Source: JADHLJ01 sp038118725 (lineage in GTDB: Bacteria; Pseudomonadota; Alphaproteobacteria; Thalassobaculales; Thalassobaculaceae). From it: a DNA stretch of 64,000 nucleotides. The stretch is taken from the NCBI GenBank assembly GCA_038118725.1, contig JAYOIK010000005.1, forward strand, positions 33,918-97,917. Direction: 5' to 3'. The notes beneath the pieces were generated by a model. The model saw only the letters and a program-made list of their open reading frames with translations, was not told the origin of the DNA and made no database searches. Positions 24,748 to 33,598 of this stretch are shown here, one piece after another (position 1 is the stretch's first letter; every line of letters starts with the position of its first letter). The position numbers and the translations under genes are program-made.

Positions 24748-26466
24748 TCAGATCCCCATCGCGCGGCCCGAGCGCCGCGGATCGGCGCCGCCGGTGATCA
24801 GCCCGGTTTCCAAGTTCGCGCTGATCGCGCAGACCCCGGCCACCGAATCCGATCTCGGGCCGTGCCACTCAACGTCATGTCCCAGGCCGGCCAAGGTCTC
24901 GCCCACCTCGGGCGCGATGCCTTCCTCGATGACCAGACGGCCCGGCTTGGCGGCGTGCGGCTCGAAGGAATTCGGCTGGCTATGGGTGGTGAAGCGGGGC
25001 GCCTCGATCGCCGGCTGAATATCCATCCCGAACACCAGATGGTTGAGCAGAACCTGCAACATCCCTTGTGGTTGCGCGTCGCCGCCGGGCGCCCCGAAGG
25101 GCATGGCGAGTTTGCCGCGCTCCAGAACCATCGCCGGATTGGGTGTGAGCCGAGGCCGCTTGCCGGGCGCGATCGCCGAGGCGTGGCCCTCCATGGCGAA
25201 GGACTGCGAGCCCCGCGCGGACGGGCAAAAGCCCAGTCCCGGGATCGCCGGGCTCTCAAAGGACACGTCGCTCGGCGTGATCGAACAGACATTGCTGGCC
25301 TTGTCCATGGTGCAGGTATAGGAAGTATCCGCCGCCGCGAAGGACGCCGAACGATCCACATGCGGCGCGAAGGAGACGCCGCCGTAACCGGCGATCTCTC
25401 CCGCCGGCGGCATGCCTGGCCAAGCCGCGCCCGGGTCGATCTGGCCGCGCCGCTCCGCCGCGAAATCCCGCGACAGCAGGCGCTCAATCGGCATGTCGAT
25501 GACGTCGGGGTCGCCGTAGTACTTCTCGCGATCGGCGAAGACCAGCTTCATCGTCTCGGCGAGCGTATGCACATATTCCGCCGAATTGTGCCCCATGGAC
25601 TGAAGATTACAGCCCTCGACGATCCGCAGCATCTGCAGCAATGTCGGCCCCTGGCACCAGGGCCGGCAGCTATAGACCCTGTGGCCGGCGAAATCGATGC
25701 TCAGCGGCTCCTCGACCGGAGTACGATATTCCGCCAGATCCTCCGCCGCCATCAGGCCGCCGTTCTCCTCGTGGAAGGCGACGATCTTCCGGGCGATATC
25801 GCCGACATAGAAGGCGTCGCGCGCGGCTTGCAGGGCGGCCTCGCGGCCACGACCGGCGGCGGCGGTCTCCTCGTCGGCCATGAATTGCAGGCTGGCCGCC
25901 AGATCGCTTTGAACCAGCAGGTCCCCGACCTCGGGCGGCTTGCCGTCCTTCAGCCAGATCGCCGCGTTGCTGGGCCAGCGGCGGTAATTCTCTTGATAGC
26001 GTTCAATGAACTTCGCCATCACCGGATGCACGGTGAAGCCGTCTCGGGCATAGCGGATCGCCGGTTCCGCGACCTCGGCGAAGGGCATGGTTCCGTAGCG
26101 CGATAGAGCGGTAATCCAAGCATCCGGGCCGGCCGGAACGACCGTGCGCAAAAGCCCCAGCGGGATCTCGCCACAATGTTGCTTGGTGAACATCCCGAGG
26201 CTCGCCGCCCTGGGCCAGGCGCCGAGCCCGGCGATACTGACCACCTTGTCCTGCTCGGCGAGATAGATCAGCATCGGCGCGACACCGGAGAACTGCACCT
26301 GGTCGCTGTGCACGATACCCAGCGCGATACCGGCGGCGACCCCCGCGTCGATCGCGTTGCCGCCAGCCTCGAGCATCTTTAGCCCGGCCTCGGCGGCGAG
26401 ATAATGGCCGGCGACGACCATATGGCGCCGCGCCGTGATCATTGGCTGTTGCGGTAGCTCGGTCAT
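24748..26466 (-). CDS. Gamma-glutamyltransferase family protein, apparently cytoplasmic
   Basis: 572 residues, an Ntn-hydrolase precursor. The autocleavage nucleophile is T381 in AADTSYTCTMD, matching the TTHYSVVD position of E. coli Ggt. GGNAIDAGVAAGIALGIV, the GPTLLQMLRI segment and PGGDAQPQGMLQVLLNH are also conserved. Unlike E. coli Ggt there is no signal peptide: the protein starts MTELPQQPMITARRHMVVAGH. It may cleave gamma-glutamyl or related amides inside the cell. AAGGA precedes the start. First gene of a five-gene minus-strand cluster. Confidence 0.9.
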   Translation of the reverse strand: MTELPQQPMITARRHMVVAGHYLAAEAGLKMLEAGGNAIDAGVAAGIALGIVHSDQVQFSGVAPMLIYLAEQDKVVSIAGLGAWPRAASLGMFTKQHCGEIPLGLLRTVVPAGPDAWITALSRYGTMPFAEVAEPAIRYARDGFTVHPVMAKFIERYQENYRRWPSNAAIWLKDGKPPEVGDLLVQSDLAASLQFMADEETAAAGRGREAALQAARDAFYVGDIARKIVAFHEENGGLMAAEDLAEYRTPVEEPLSIDFAGHRVYSCRPWCQGPTLLQMLRIVEGCNLQSMGHNSAEYVHTLAETMKLVFADREKYYGDPDVIDMPIERLLSRDFAAERRGQIDPGAAWPGMPPAGEIAGYGGVSFAPHVDRSASFAAADTSYTCTMDKASNVCSITPSDVSFESPAIPGLGFCPSARGSQSFAMEGHASAIAPGKRPRLTPNPAMVLERGKLAMPFGAPGGDAQPQGMLQVLLNHLVFGMDIQPAIEAPRFTTHSQPNSFEPHAAKPGRLVIEEGIAPEVGETLAGLGHDVEWHGPRSDSVAGVCAISANLETGLITGGADPRRSGRAMGI

Positions 26467-26578
26467 CCCGCGTCCTTTCCCGCGTTATTCCTCGTAACGA
26501 GGATGACACAGATTCACCCCGTCCACCGAACCGTCACGTCGATCGACCGGCGGAAATCGCGTATCTGCGCCCAAGGCC

Positions 26579-26609
26579 TTGACCTTCCAGTAACTAGAAG
26601 CACCATGTT
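26579..26609 (+). promoter_or_regulatory. MerR/CueR-like promoter with 19-bp spacer
   Basis: A -35 box TTGACC (26579-26584) is separated by 19 bases from a weak -10 CATGTT (26604-26609). The spacer holds the dyad CTTCCAGTAACTAGAAG (26584-26600), palindromic at seven of eight pairs. TTGACCTTCC with a long spacer is the layout of CueR-controlled copper ATPase promoters. The transcript would start just before ATG 26635, which also argues against earlier start codons. Confidence 0.7.
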
Positions 26610-26634
26610 TCGAGTTCATCCGCGGAGCATGCGC

Positions 26635-28845
26635 ATGGCCGAGCACAATCACCAGCACCAAGAACATTGTGGGCACGCCGACCATTGTCATGGTCATCAG
26701 ACCCGCGCGCTCTCGCCCGAGGAGCTAGAGCGCGGCGGCTATATCTGCCCCATGTGCGCGGGCGTCTGGAGCCCGGTTCCCGCCGCCTGCCCGAAATGTG
26801 GGATGGCGCTCGACCCCGTGGACATCACCGCCGATACCGGCCCCAACCCCGAGCGCGTGGACATGACCCGGCGGTTCTGGATCGCGGCCTCGCTTACCCT
26901 GCCGCTCATGGTCATCGCCATGGGACGCCACATGGCGCCGGCGATCTTCGGCTTGGTACCGGACTGGGCGCTGGGCATCGCGGAGTTGATCTTGGCCACC
27001 CCCGTGGTGGTCTGGTGCGGCAAGCCCTTTCTGGAGCGCGGCTGGGCCTCGATCCGGACCGGCAACCCGAACATGTTCACCCTGATCATGATCGGCACCG
27101 GCGCGGCGTTCCTGTTCAGCATTCTCGCCGTCGCCGCGCCCACGATCTTTCCCAGCGCGTTCAAGACCCCTTCCGGCGCGGTCGGCCTGTATTTCGAGGC
27201 GTCGGCGGTGATCATTACCCTGGTGCTTCTCGGCCAGGTGCTGGAGATCGGCGCCCGGGAGCGGGCGAGCGGCGCGCTGAGGGCCCTGCTGGATCTGACG
27301 CCCAAGACCGTGCGCCTGATCAACGGCGTCGGCGGCGAGACGGAGGTCGTGCTATCCGCCGTCTCCGTCGGCGACCGCCTGCGCCTTCGGCCGGGTGACG
27401 CGGTGCCGGTGGACGGCATCATTGTCGAGGGGAGCGGCGCCGTCGACCAATCCATGGTGACCGGCGAGCCGATCCGGGTTCATCTCTCCGTCGGCGATCC
27501 GGTGATCGGAGGCACCTTGAACGGTAACGGCACGATGATCATCCGGGCGGAAAAGATCGGGACCGAGACCCTGCTGTCGCGGATCGTCCAGCTCGTGGCC
27601 CAGGCCCAGCGCTCCCGCGCGCCGATCCAGGCGCTCGCCGACCGGGTCTCGGGCTTTTTCGTGCCGGCGGTGATCATCGCGGCGCTTCTCGCCTTCGCCG
27701 CCTGGGCGCTCTGGGGACCGCCGCCGTCGATGGCGCATGGGCTGGTCGCGGCGGTATCGGTGCTGATCATCGCCTGCCCCTGCGCGCTCGGGCTGGCGAC
27801 GCCGATGTCGATCATGGTGGCCTCCGGTCGAGGCGCCGAGGCCGGCATTCTAATTCGCGACGCCGAGGCCCTGGAGCGCCTGGCGAGCGTCGATACGATT
27901 CTGGTCGACAAAACCGGCACCCTGACCGAGGGCCGACCGCGCCTGGTCGAGATCGTTCCCGGCGACGGGTTCCAGGCGGTCGAGGTGCTCGGATACGCCG
28001 CCACCCTGGAGCTTGGCAGCGCGCATCCGCTCGCGAGCGCGATCGTCGCCGAGGCCGAGGCCCGCCACATGCCGCTCGCCGAACCACGCGACTTCATCTC
28101 CGACACTGGTCATGGTGTGAGCGGCACCGTTGAGAATAGACGCGTCATGCTCGGCTCGGCGCGCTACCTCGAAGCCGCTGGTGTCGCGGTCGCTCCCTTT
28201 GCCCGCGCCGCCGCCGAACGCCGCGCGAAAGGCGCGACCGTGCTCTTCGCGGCGATCGACGGCGCGGCGGCGGGGATGCTGGTGATCGCCGACGAGGTCA
28301 AGGCCACCGCCGAGGACACGGTCGCCAGCCTCGCCGGGCTCGGCATCGAGGTGATCATGCTGACCGGCGACAACGAGGTGACCGCCAATGCCGTGGCGGG
28401 CCTGCTCGATATCAAGCATGTCGAGGCGGACCTGCTACCCGAGGACAAGCACGCGATCCTTCAGGGTTTGCGCGAGGACGGGCGCGTGGTCGCGATGGTC
28501 GGCGACGGGATCAACGACGCCCCGGCCCTGGCCCGGGCCGATGTCGGCATCGCCATGGGCACCGGCAGCGACATCGCCATGGAAAGCGCCGCGGTCACCC
28601 TGGTCGGCGGCGACATCTCGGCCGTGGTCCGCGCGATCACCCTCGGCCGCGCCACCATGGCGAATATCCGCCAGAACCTGTTTTTCGCCTTCGCCTATAA
28701 CGCGATCGGGATCCCCGTCGCGGCGGGCTTGCTCTATCCGCTCTTCGGTTTGCTGCTGAGCCCGATGATCGCGGCGGCGGCGATGAGCCTCAGTTCGGTT
28801 TCGGTGATCTCGAACGCCTTGCGGCTCAAGCGCGCCAGGCTCTAA
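26635..28845 (+). CDS. Copper-translocating P-type ATPase (P1B type)
   Basis: 736 residues. Exports Cu(I) across the inner membrane at ATP cost. The N-terminus is His-rich (HNHQHQEHCGHADHCHGH), followed by a short heavy-metal-binding domain, YICPMCAGVWSPVPAACPKCGMAL, in which the usual PMHP is PMCA. The transport motif CPC is at 381-383, the phosphorylated Asp is D425 in DKTGTLTEG, and SAHPLASAI, TGDNE and GDGINDAP complete the core. About eight membrane helices. Start ATG 26635 is chosen because GGAG lies eight bases before it and a MerR-type promoter lies just upstream; the frame remains open to 26503. Confidence 0.93.
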   Translation: MAEHNHQHQEHCGHADHCHGHQTRALSPEELERGGYICPMCAGVWSPVPAACPKCGMALDPVDITADTGPNPERVDMTRRFWIAASLTLPLMVIAMGRHMAPAIFGLVPDWALGIAELILATPVVVWCGKPFLERGWASIRTGNPNMFTLIMIGTGAAFLFSILAVAAPTIFPSAFKTPSGAVGLYFEASAVIITLVLLGQVLEIGARERASGALRALLDLTPKTVRLINGVGGETEVVLSAVSVGDRLRLRPGDAVPVDGIIVEGSGAVDQSMVTGEPIRVHLSVGDPVIGGTLNGNGTMIIRAEKIGTETLLSRIVQLVAQAQRSRAPIQALADRVSGFFVPAVIIAALLAFAAWALWGPPPSMAHGLVAAVSVLIIACPCALGLATPMSIMVASGRGAEAGILIRDAEALERLASVDTILVDKTGTLTEGRPRLVEIVPGDGFQAVEVLGYAATLELGSAHPLASAIVAEAEARHMPLAEPRDFISDTGHGVSGTVENRRVMLGSARYLEAAGVAVAPFARAAAERRAKGATVLFAAIDGAAAGMLVIADEVKATAEDTVASLAGLGIEVIMLTGDNEVTANAVAGLLDIKHVEADLLPEDKHAILQGLREDGRVVAMVGDGINDAPALARADVGIAMGTGSDIAMESAAVTLVGGDISAVVRAITLGRATMANIRQNLFFAFAYNAIGIPVAAGLLYPLFGLLLSPMIAAAAMSLSSVSVISNALRLKRARL

Positions 28846-28898
28846 TCTCTCGGCCAACGTGGCCAAGCAAACTTTTCCGATACGAAGGATGAGACCCG

Positions 28899-29270
28899 AT
28901 GACATGGAAACGCGTGGTGCTGGAAATCGGCATGGGCACCGATATTCGCGGCGGCGATCACACCAAGGCCGCCGTCCGAGCATTGAAGGACGCGCTCTGG
29001 CATAACTCGCTGGGCATCGGCGAGGTGGTCGGCCAGGACAGCGACGCCATGCGGGTCGAGGTCACCATCGGCGTTCCCAAGCCCGATCAGGTCGACACCG
29101 CCCAGGTTCTGGCGGTTCTGCCCCATGGCACAGGCACGGTCACCTGTGTCGAGGGCGGGCTCGAGATCCCGAACCCGGCCAAGGCGGACGTGACCCTGAT
29201 CGCCCACGCGGCGGCGGCGGTCTATCTCGATCTGCCGGACGACTACACCCTGGCGGGAGCGTCGTCATGA
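28899..29270 (+). CDS. Lin0512 family protein (first of tandem pair)
   Basis: 123 residues. Opens MTWKRVVLEIGMGTDIRGGDHTKAAVRALKDALWHNSL, matching the small Lin0512 family (IEMGMGVDLHGQD...TKAA...AVKDAI pattern). The family has no established function; members are small soluble proteins. It follows the copper ATPase by 53 bases and overlaps the next, paralogous gene by four bases. Confidence 0.8.
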   Translation: MTWKRVVLEIGMGTDIRGGDHTKAAVRALKDALWHNSLGIGEVVGQDSDAMRVEVTIGVPKPDQVDTAQVLAVLPHGTGTVTCVEGGLEIPNPAKADVTLIAHAAAAVYLDLPDDYTLAGASS

Positions 29271-29605
29271 CCGTCAAGCGCGTGATCCTGGAAATGGGCG
29301 CCGGCAACGACCTACATGGCGGCGACTACACCAAGGCGGCCCTGCGCGCGGTCCAGGACGCCCTTCATCACAGCTCGCTCAGCTTCGTTGGCACCCTAAA
29401 GGTCGACAAGTCCAAACTTCTGGTCGACGTCACCATCGGCGTGCAGGAACCGGACAAGGTCGACGCCGACAAGGTCAAGGCCTCGCTCCCGGTCGGCGTG
29501 GTGACGGTCAAGGTCGTCAAGGGCGGCCTCGACATGCCGGACGCGTCGGGTGGAGACAAGGCGGTCATCGCCTCGGCGGCGATCCAGGTGATGGTGGACG
29601 TTTAG
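29267..29605 (+). CDS. Lin0512 family protein (second of tandem pair)
   Basis: 112 residues, clearly related to its neighbour: VILEMGAGNDLHGGDYTKAALRAVQDALHHSSL aligns with the same region of the first copy, and both end with a hydrophobic alanine-rich strand. The second keeps the HGGD signature better than the first (RGGD). GGGAG lies before ATG 29267. The four-base overlap implies coupled translation and perhaps a heteromer. Confidence 0.82.
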   Translation: MTVKRVILEMGAGNDLHGGDYTKAALRAVQDALHHSSLSFVGTLKVDKSKLLVDVTIGVQEPDKVDADKVKASLPVGVVTVKVVKGGLDMPDASGGDKAVIASAAIQVMVDV

Positions 29606-29610
29606 GGGAT

Positions 29611-30873
29611 TTAGCCCGAGGGCGTCGGGGAGGCTTCGCTGGGCGTCCCGCCGACGAGACCGGTTCGCTTTTTCGACATCCGCCAACCAAGCCTGGGATT
29701 GAGGCGACCGGCCATCAGCCAACATCCAAGCAGCCCGAGGCCGGTAGCGGCGAAAACACCGGATATCGGCAAGAACAAGAGCGTCAGCCAGGCGAGGCCG
29801 GGCGACACGATACCCGAGACATCCCTGAAGCTCGAATAGACCGCGGACATCTCCGTGCGTTCCGAGGGCTTGACCGACATCAGGAAGGGTAGGCCGGCGA
29901 CGATGTCCAACAAAACCAGAAACGCCGAACCGACGATCAAGAGCAAAACGGTCGCCCACGGCATGCCCGCGGCGAAACCGGCGACCACAAAGGCCATGGC
30001 GCTGCACAGAAAACCGGCACGGACGGCCGTTCTTACGCTGCTCCGCTCGACCCATTTCAACATGAAAGGGGTCAGGAACAGCATGGAATTGCTGATCGAC
30101 AGAACGATCCCGCCGACATTCTCGCCTAGTCCGTTCTCGATCGCGAAAACCGGCACATAGACCACATATGCCCACCACCCGCATGAACGGACCACCGCGA
30201 AAAGCCACCCCATGACCAGACGCGGCTGGGCGAAGAAGCGGCCGAGATAGGCGACGGGATTGGGTGTCGGTGCCCGCGCTCGGGTGATCAGCTTGCCGTT
30301 ACCGAGGCGCATCCACCAGAAGATGACCAGGAGCAAAATGGCCGACCCGCCCGCTACCAGGAAAGGCGCGGGCTCCCAGAGTTGCAGCAGCCAGACCCCA
30401 CCCGCCGGACCAATTGTCCAGGACGCCGCGCTGTAAAAGAGCCGAAGCGTCTCGCAACGCCCGAGATCGGCGCTCGCCACATAGTCCAGCACATAGGCGT
30501 TGAAACAGACGAAAACCGTCACCGTCGCGGCCATGTTCAAGGCGAGGGCCACCGCGACCCATTGACCGTCTCCGAAGACAATCAGGCCCGCGCTCAGCAC
30601 ATAGGACAGCGCGCCGGCGGAATAGAGCCAGCGCCGGGGCACGTAGCGGGCCAGCCAGGGCGCCAGCAGGCCCCAGACCATGGAGAGGACGCCGATGGCA
30701 AAATAGATTTCCGACACCAGGCTCGAATCCCGGTAGGCGCGGTACATCACGATCGGGAACACGGAGATCAGCATTCCGCGGGTAACCGCCTCGGTTCCCG
30801 CGAGCACGGCGAAGCCTCGCGCGCTCGGAACGGGCGTGTGCCGCAAAAGCTCGGGGATACGGCGCTGGAACAT
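29611..30873 (-). CDS. MFS-type transporter
   Basis: 420 residues with about twelve hydrophobic helices in two halves, separated by a cytoplasmic loop around residues 195-215 (RLGNGKLITRARAPTPNPV). The C-terminus is a polar tail of about 30 residues. Typical of major facilitator permeases; direction and substrate unknown. Convergent with the Lin0512 pair, the two stops lying 5 bases apart. No clear ribosome site before ATG 30873. Confidence 0.8.
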   Translation of the reverse strand: MFQRRIPELLRHTPVPSARGFAVLAGTEAVTRGMLISVFPIVMYRAYRDSSLVSEIYFAIGVLSMVWGLLAPWLARYVPRRWLYSAGALSYVLSAGLIVFGDGQWVAVALALNMAATVTVFVCFNAYVLDYVASADLGRCETLRLFYSAASWTIGPAGGVWLLQLWEPAPFLVAGGSAILLLVIFWWMRLGNGKLITRARAPTPNPVAYLGRFFAQPRLVMGWLFAVVRSCGWWAYVVYVPVFAIENGLGENVGGIVLSISNSMLFLTPFMLKWVERSSVRTAVRAGFLCSAMAFVVAGFAAGMPWATVLLLIVGSAFLVLLDIVAGLPFLMSVKPSERTEMSAVYSSFRDVSGIVSPGLAWLTLLFLPISGVFAATGLGLLGCWLMAGRLNPRLGWRMSKKRTGLVGGTPSEASPTPSG

Positions 30874-31002
30874 GCCTGATGATCTCTGGTTGCCTGCTAG
30901 ATCAGATCAGGAAAACACCTCCCGTGCTGCGCCACATGCGACCCGCCGAGAACTTTTTTCATGGCGGATGACGGGTTTGAAACAATGAGCGACCCGTCAC
31001 TC

Positions 31003-31902
31003 TCACCCAAATGCCGGATCAGCCTCGATCTCTCTCACGAGCCACTCATACAGACGCTTGATCCGCGGGTCGTGCTGGAGTTCGGCGCGGCAGACCAGAT
31101 ACCAGGCGCCGGTCTGCTCGACCTCGATATCGAAGGGCCGCGTGAGGTAGCCGTCGCCGAGGTCGCGGCTCATGAAGGGACCCATGGAAAGCATCACGCC
31201 CTCGCCGGTCAGCGCCGCCTCGTGGGCGAGGAGTTGGGTGTCGAGCTTGGGACCGATCCTTCCCGCGAGTTCCGGTACCCCCGCCGCCTCCAGCCAGGCG
31301 CGCCAGTCATCGGTGCTGGAATAGACCTGGAACAGAGCGTGTTCCGCCAGATCCGCCGCCGCGCGAAGGCCCGGCGGCTCGGCTATCAGATCCGGCGCGC
31401 AGATCGGGAAGACCCGCGCGCGATAGAGGAACATATGGTGCCAGCGCGGGTCCGGCTCTGTGGTGTAGATCAAGCCGACATCGGCGGGCGCGGGATCGAA
31501 CTCCCAATCCCGAAACGCGGTGTGCAGCACCAGCGGCAGGTCCGGGTTGTCGCGGCGAAATCTTCCGAGCCTGGGCGCCATCCAATGCACCGCGACCGAG
31601 ACATAGACTTGCAGCACCAGCCCCTGATTCGCCGCCAGCCGGCGCATCGCCTCGGTCCCATCGGCGATCCGCTCGAAAGCATCCTTCAGAACCGGCGCGT
31701 AGAGCAGCCCCGCCTCGCTCAGCCGCACCGAGCGGCCGATCCGGTGGAATAGCGGGACGGCCAGTTCCGCCTCCAGATTCTTTACCAGATGGCTGACGGC
31801 GGAATGGGTGACATTGAGCTCTTCCGCCGCCGCGCGAAAGCTCTCGTGTCGGGCGGCGGCCTCGAAGGCGCGCAGCCCTTTCAGGGACGGTAGGCGGGGC
31901 AT
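31003..31902 (-). CDS. LysR family transcriptional regulator (GcvA-like)
   Basis: 299 residues. The N-terminal winged helix reads LPSLKGLRAFEAAARHESFRAAAEELNVTHSAVSHLVKNLE (residues 4-44, key AAEEL and SAVSHLVKNLE). A periplasmic-binding-like effector domain follows. Start ATG 31902 matches the GcvA subgroup; the frame is open far upstream to 33144, but that part is antisense to the next gene. It is divergent from the mttB-like gene, and a symmetric T-N11-A box lies between them, so it probably controls that operon and itself. Confidence 0.92.
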   Translation of the reverse strand: MPRLPSLKGLRAFEAAARHESFRAAAEELNVTHSAVSHLVKNLEAELAVPLFHRIGRSVRLSEAGLLYAPVLKDAFERIADGTEAMRRLAANQGLVLQVYVSVAVHWMAPRLGRFRRDNPDLPLVLHTAFRDWEFDPAPADVGLIYTTEPDPRWHHMFLYRARVFPICAPDLIAEPPGLRAAADLAEHALFQVYSSTDDWRAWLEAAGVPELAGRIGPKLDTQLLAHEAALTGEGVMLSMGPFMSRDLGDGYLTRPFDIEVEQTGAWYLVCRAELQHDPRIKRLYEWLVREIEADPAFG

Positions 31903-31934
31903 CGGTTCTCGGGTCCGCGAGATGGTGGTTTTCT

Positions 31935-31951
31935 GGTTATTTAATCTAACC
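31935..31951. promoter_or_regulatory. LysR-type operator (T-N11-A inverted repeat)
   Basis: GGTTATTTAATCTAACC: five-base perfect arms around seven bases, with T at position 3 and A at position 15, the exact T-N11-A pattern. It lies 33 bases upstream of the LysR start and 80 bases upstream of the mttB-like start, in an AT-rich stretch of an otherwise GC-rich region. Confidence 0.75.
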
Positions 31952-32031
31952 AATAGGTCGGATTTTGTCCCTTGTATTCTTTCCGGTTCCGCTGAATATC
32001 CGAGGAATCGCACTTGGCTGGGGGAACCGGC

Positions 32032-33597
32032 ATGAATGTTGAAGCGCCCATCGAACGCCGCCGGGGTGGCCGCGTCGCCCGCCAGGCTCAGCGCGCCGCG
32101 CCAATTCCCGACGCCAAGCGCCCCGTGCGCGGCGGTCTGGAAAGTGGACGTTACCAGCCGCTCACCCAAGCCGAGATCGAGAAAGTGCATCGCGCGGCGC
32201 TCGACGTGCTGGAGACAATCGGCCTGTGCGACGCGATTCCCAGCTGTGTCGAGGTGGTGACGGCGGCGGGCGGACATCTGGACCCGAGTGGGCGTCTGAT
32301 GTTCCCACGCGCGCTGGTCGAGGACACCATTGCCAAGGCCGCGCGGGGCTTCACCTTGCATGCCCAGGACCCGCGTCACGACATGGAGCCCTGGGGCACC
32401 AAGACCTATTTCGGCACCGCCGGCGCGGCGGTTCACATGGTCGACGCGGTCACCGGGGAGTATCGCGATTCGACCCTGCGGGATCTCTATGATCTGGCGC
32501 GGCTGGTCGACGCCATGGATCACGTGCATTTCTTCCAGCGCATGATCGTGCCCCGCGACATGGTCGAACCCGACGCCATGGACATCAACACCTGCTACGC
32601 CTCGGTCATGGGCACCAGAAAGCATGTCGGCACCAGCTGGGTCCTGCCGGAACATCTGGAAGCGTGTTTCGAGATGCTGCATGCCATCGCGGGCTCCGAG
32701 AAAGCCTGGCGTGAGCGCCCCTTCGTTTCGATGTCCAGTTGCTTCGTGGTGCCGCCGCTGAAATTCGCCGAGGATGCCTGCAAGGTGCTCGAGGTCGGGG
32801 TTCGCGGTGGCATGCCGATCCTGCTCCTGGCGGCGGGACAGGCGGGCGCCACTAGCCCGGCGGCGCTGGCCGGCGGGATGGTCCAGGAGGTCGCGGAGGT
32901 GCTGGCGGGTCTGGTCTATGTCAACGCCATCAAGCCTGGCGCGCCGGCGATTTTCGGCACCTGGCCCTTCGTCTCGGACCTGCGCACCGGCGCCATGTCC
33001 GGCGGCAGCGGCGAGCAGGCGTTGCTGATGGCCGGCTGCGCCCAGATGGCGCATTACTCCGATCTGACCGGCGGAGTTTGCGCAGGCATGGCCGATTCCA
33101 AGATCCCCGACGCCCAGGCCGGCTTCGAGAAGGGTTACAACCACGCCCTGGTCGGCAACTCACCGGCCAATCTGATCTACGAATCCGCCGGCATGCACGC
33201 CAGCTTGCTCGGCGCCTGCATGGAAAGCGTGATCATCGACAACGAATCCATCGGCGCGACCCTGCGAACCATCCGGGGCATCGAGGTGACCGAGGACAGC
33301 CTATCGGTGGAAGCGATCCGCGCCGCCTGTATCGGCGGCCCGGGCCATTTTCTCGGCCATCCGCAAACCCTCGAGCTGATGGAAAGCGAATATGTCTATC
33401 CCGTCGTCGGTGACCGGGACAGCCCGAAGGAGTGGGTCGAACGCGGGTCGACGTCGATCGTTGAGAAGGCACGCGCCGAAAAAGAACGGCTATTGGCGTC
33501 GCATTTCCCCGATCATGTCGCTAGCGAGATAGATGACCGAATCCGTGAACGCTTGGATATCAAGCTACCAAGTGAACAGATGCGACCGGGAGCATGA
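32032..33597 (+). CDS. MttB (trimethylamine methyltransferase) family protein, non-pyrrolysine
   Basis: 521 residues from ATG 32032, after GGGGGA; a TTG at 32014 is also in frame. MttB-superfamily signatures include YQPLTQAEIEKVHRAALDVLETIG at the N-terminus, KTYFGTAGAAVHMVDAVTGEYR, the GGSGEQALLMAGCAQMAHY strand and DSKIPDAQAGFEKGYNHAL. No in-frame TAG interrupts it, so it is of the non-pyrrolysine type, some of which demethylate quaternary amines such as glycine betaine to a corrinoid protein. No corrinoid protein gene is in the window. It is followed at once by a DMGDH-like gene. Confidence 0.88.
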   Translation: MNVEAPIERRRGGRVARQAQRAAPIPDAKRPVRGGLESGRYQPLTQAEIEKVHRAALDVLETIGLCDAIPSCVEVVTAAGGHLDPSGRLMFPRALVEDTIAKAARGFTLHAQDPRHDMEPWGTKTYFGTAGAAVHMVDAVTGEYRDSTLRDLYDLARLVDAMDHVHFFQRMIVPRDMVEPDAMDINTCYASVMGTRKHVGTSWVLPEHLEACFEMLHAIAGSEKAWRERPFVSMSSCFVVPPLKFAEDACKVLEVGVRGGMPILLLAAGQAGATSPAALAGGMVQEVAEVLAGLVYVNAIKPGAPAIFGTWPFVSDLRTGAMSGGSGEQALLMAGCAQMAHYSDLTGGVCAGMADSKIPDAQAGFEKGYNHALVGNSPANLIYESAGMHASLLGACMESVIIDNESIGATLRTIRGIEVTEDSLSVEAIRAACIGGPGHFLGHPQTLELMESEYVYPVVGDRDSPKEWVERGSTSIVEKARAEKERLLASHFPDHVASEIDDRIRERLDIKLPSEQMRPGA

Positions 33598-33598
33598 C

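Noticed and set aside
26503..26634. A 44-residue N-terminal extension of the copper ATPase
   Set aside because: It contains the MerR-like promoter and lacks a ribosome site or family similarity.
31003..33144. A 713-codon open frame on the minus strand
   Set aside because: Only its last 299 codons are a LysR protein; the rest is antisense to the MttB-family gene and shows no domain.
32032..33597. A pyrrolysine-containing trimethylamine methyltransferase
   Set aside because: There is no in-frame TAG, and no pyl genes lie nearby.
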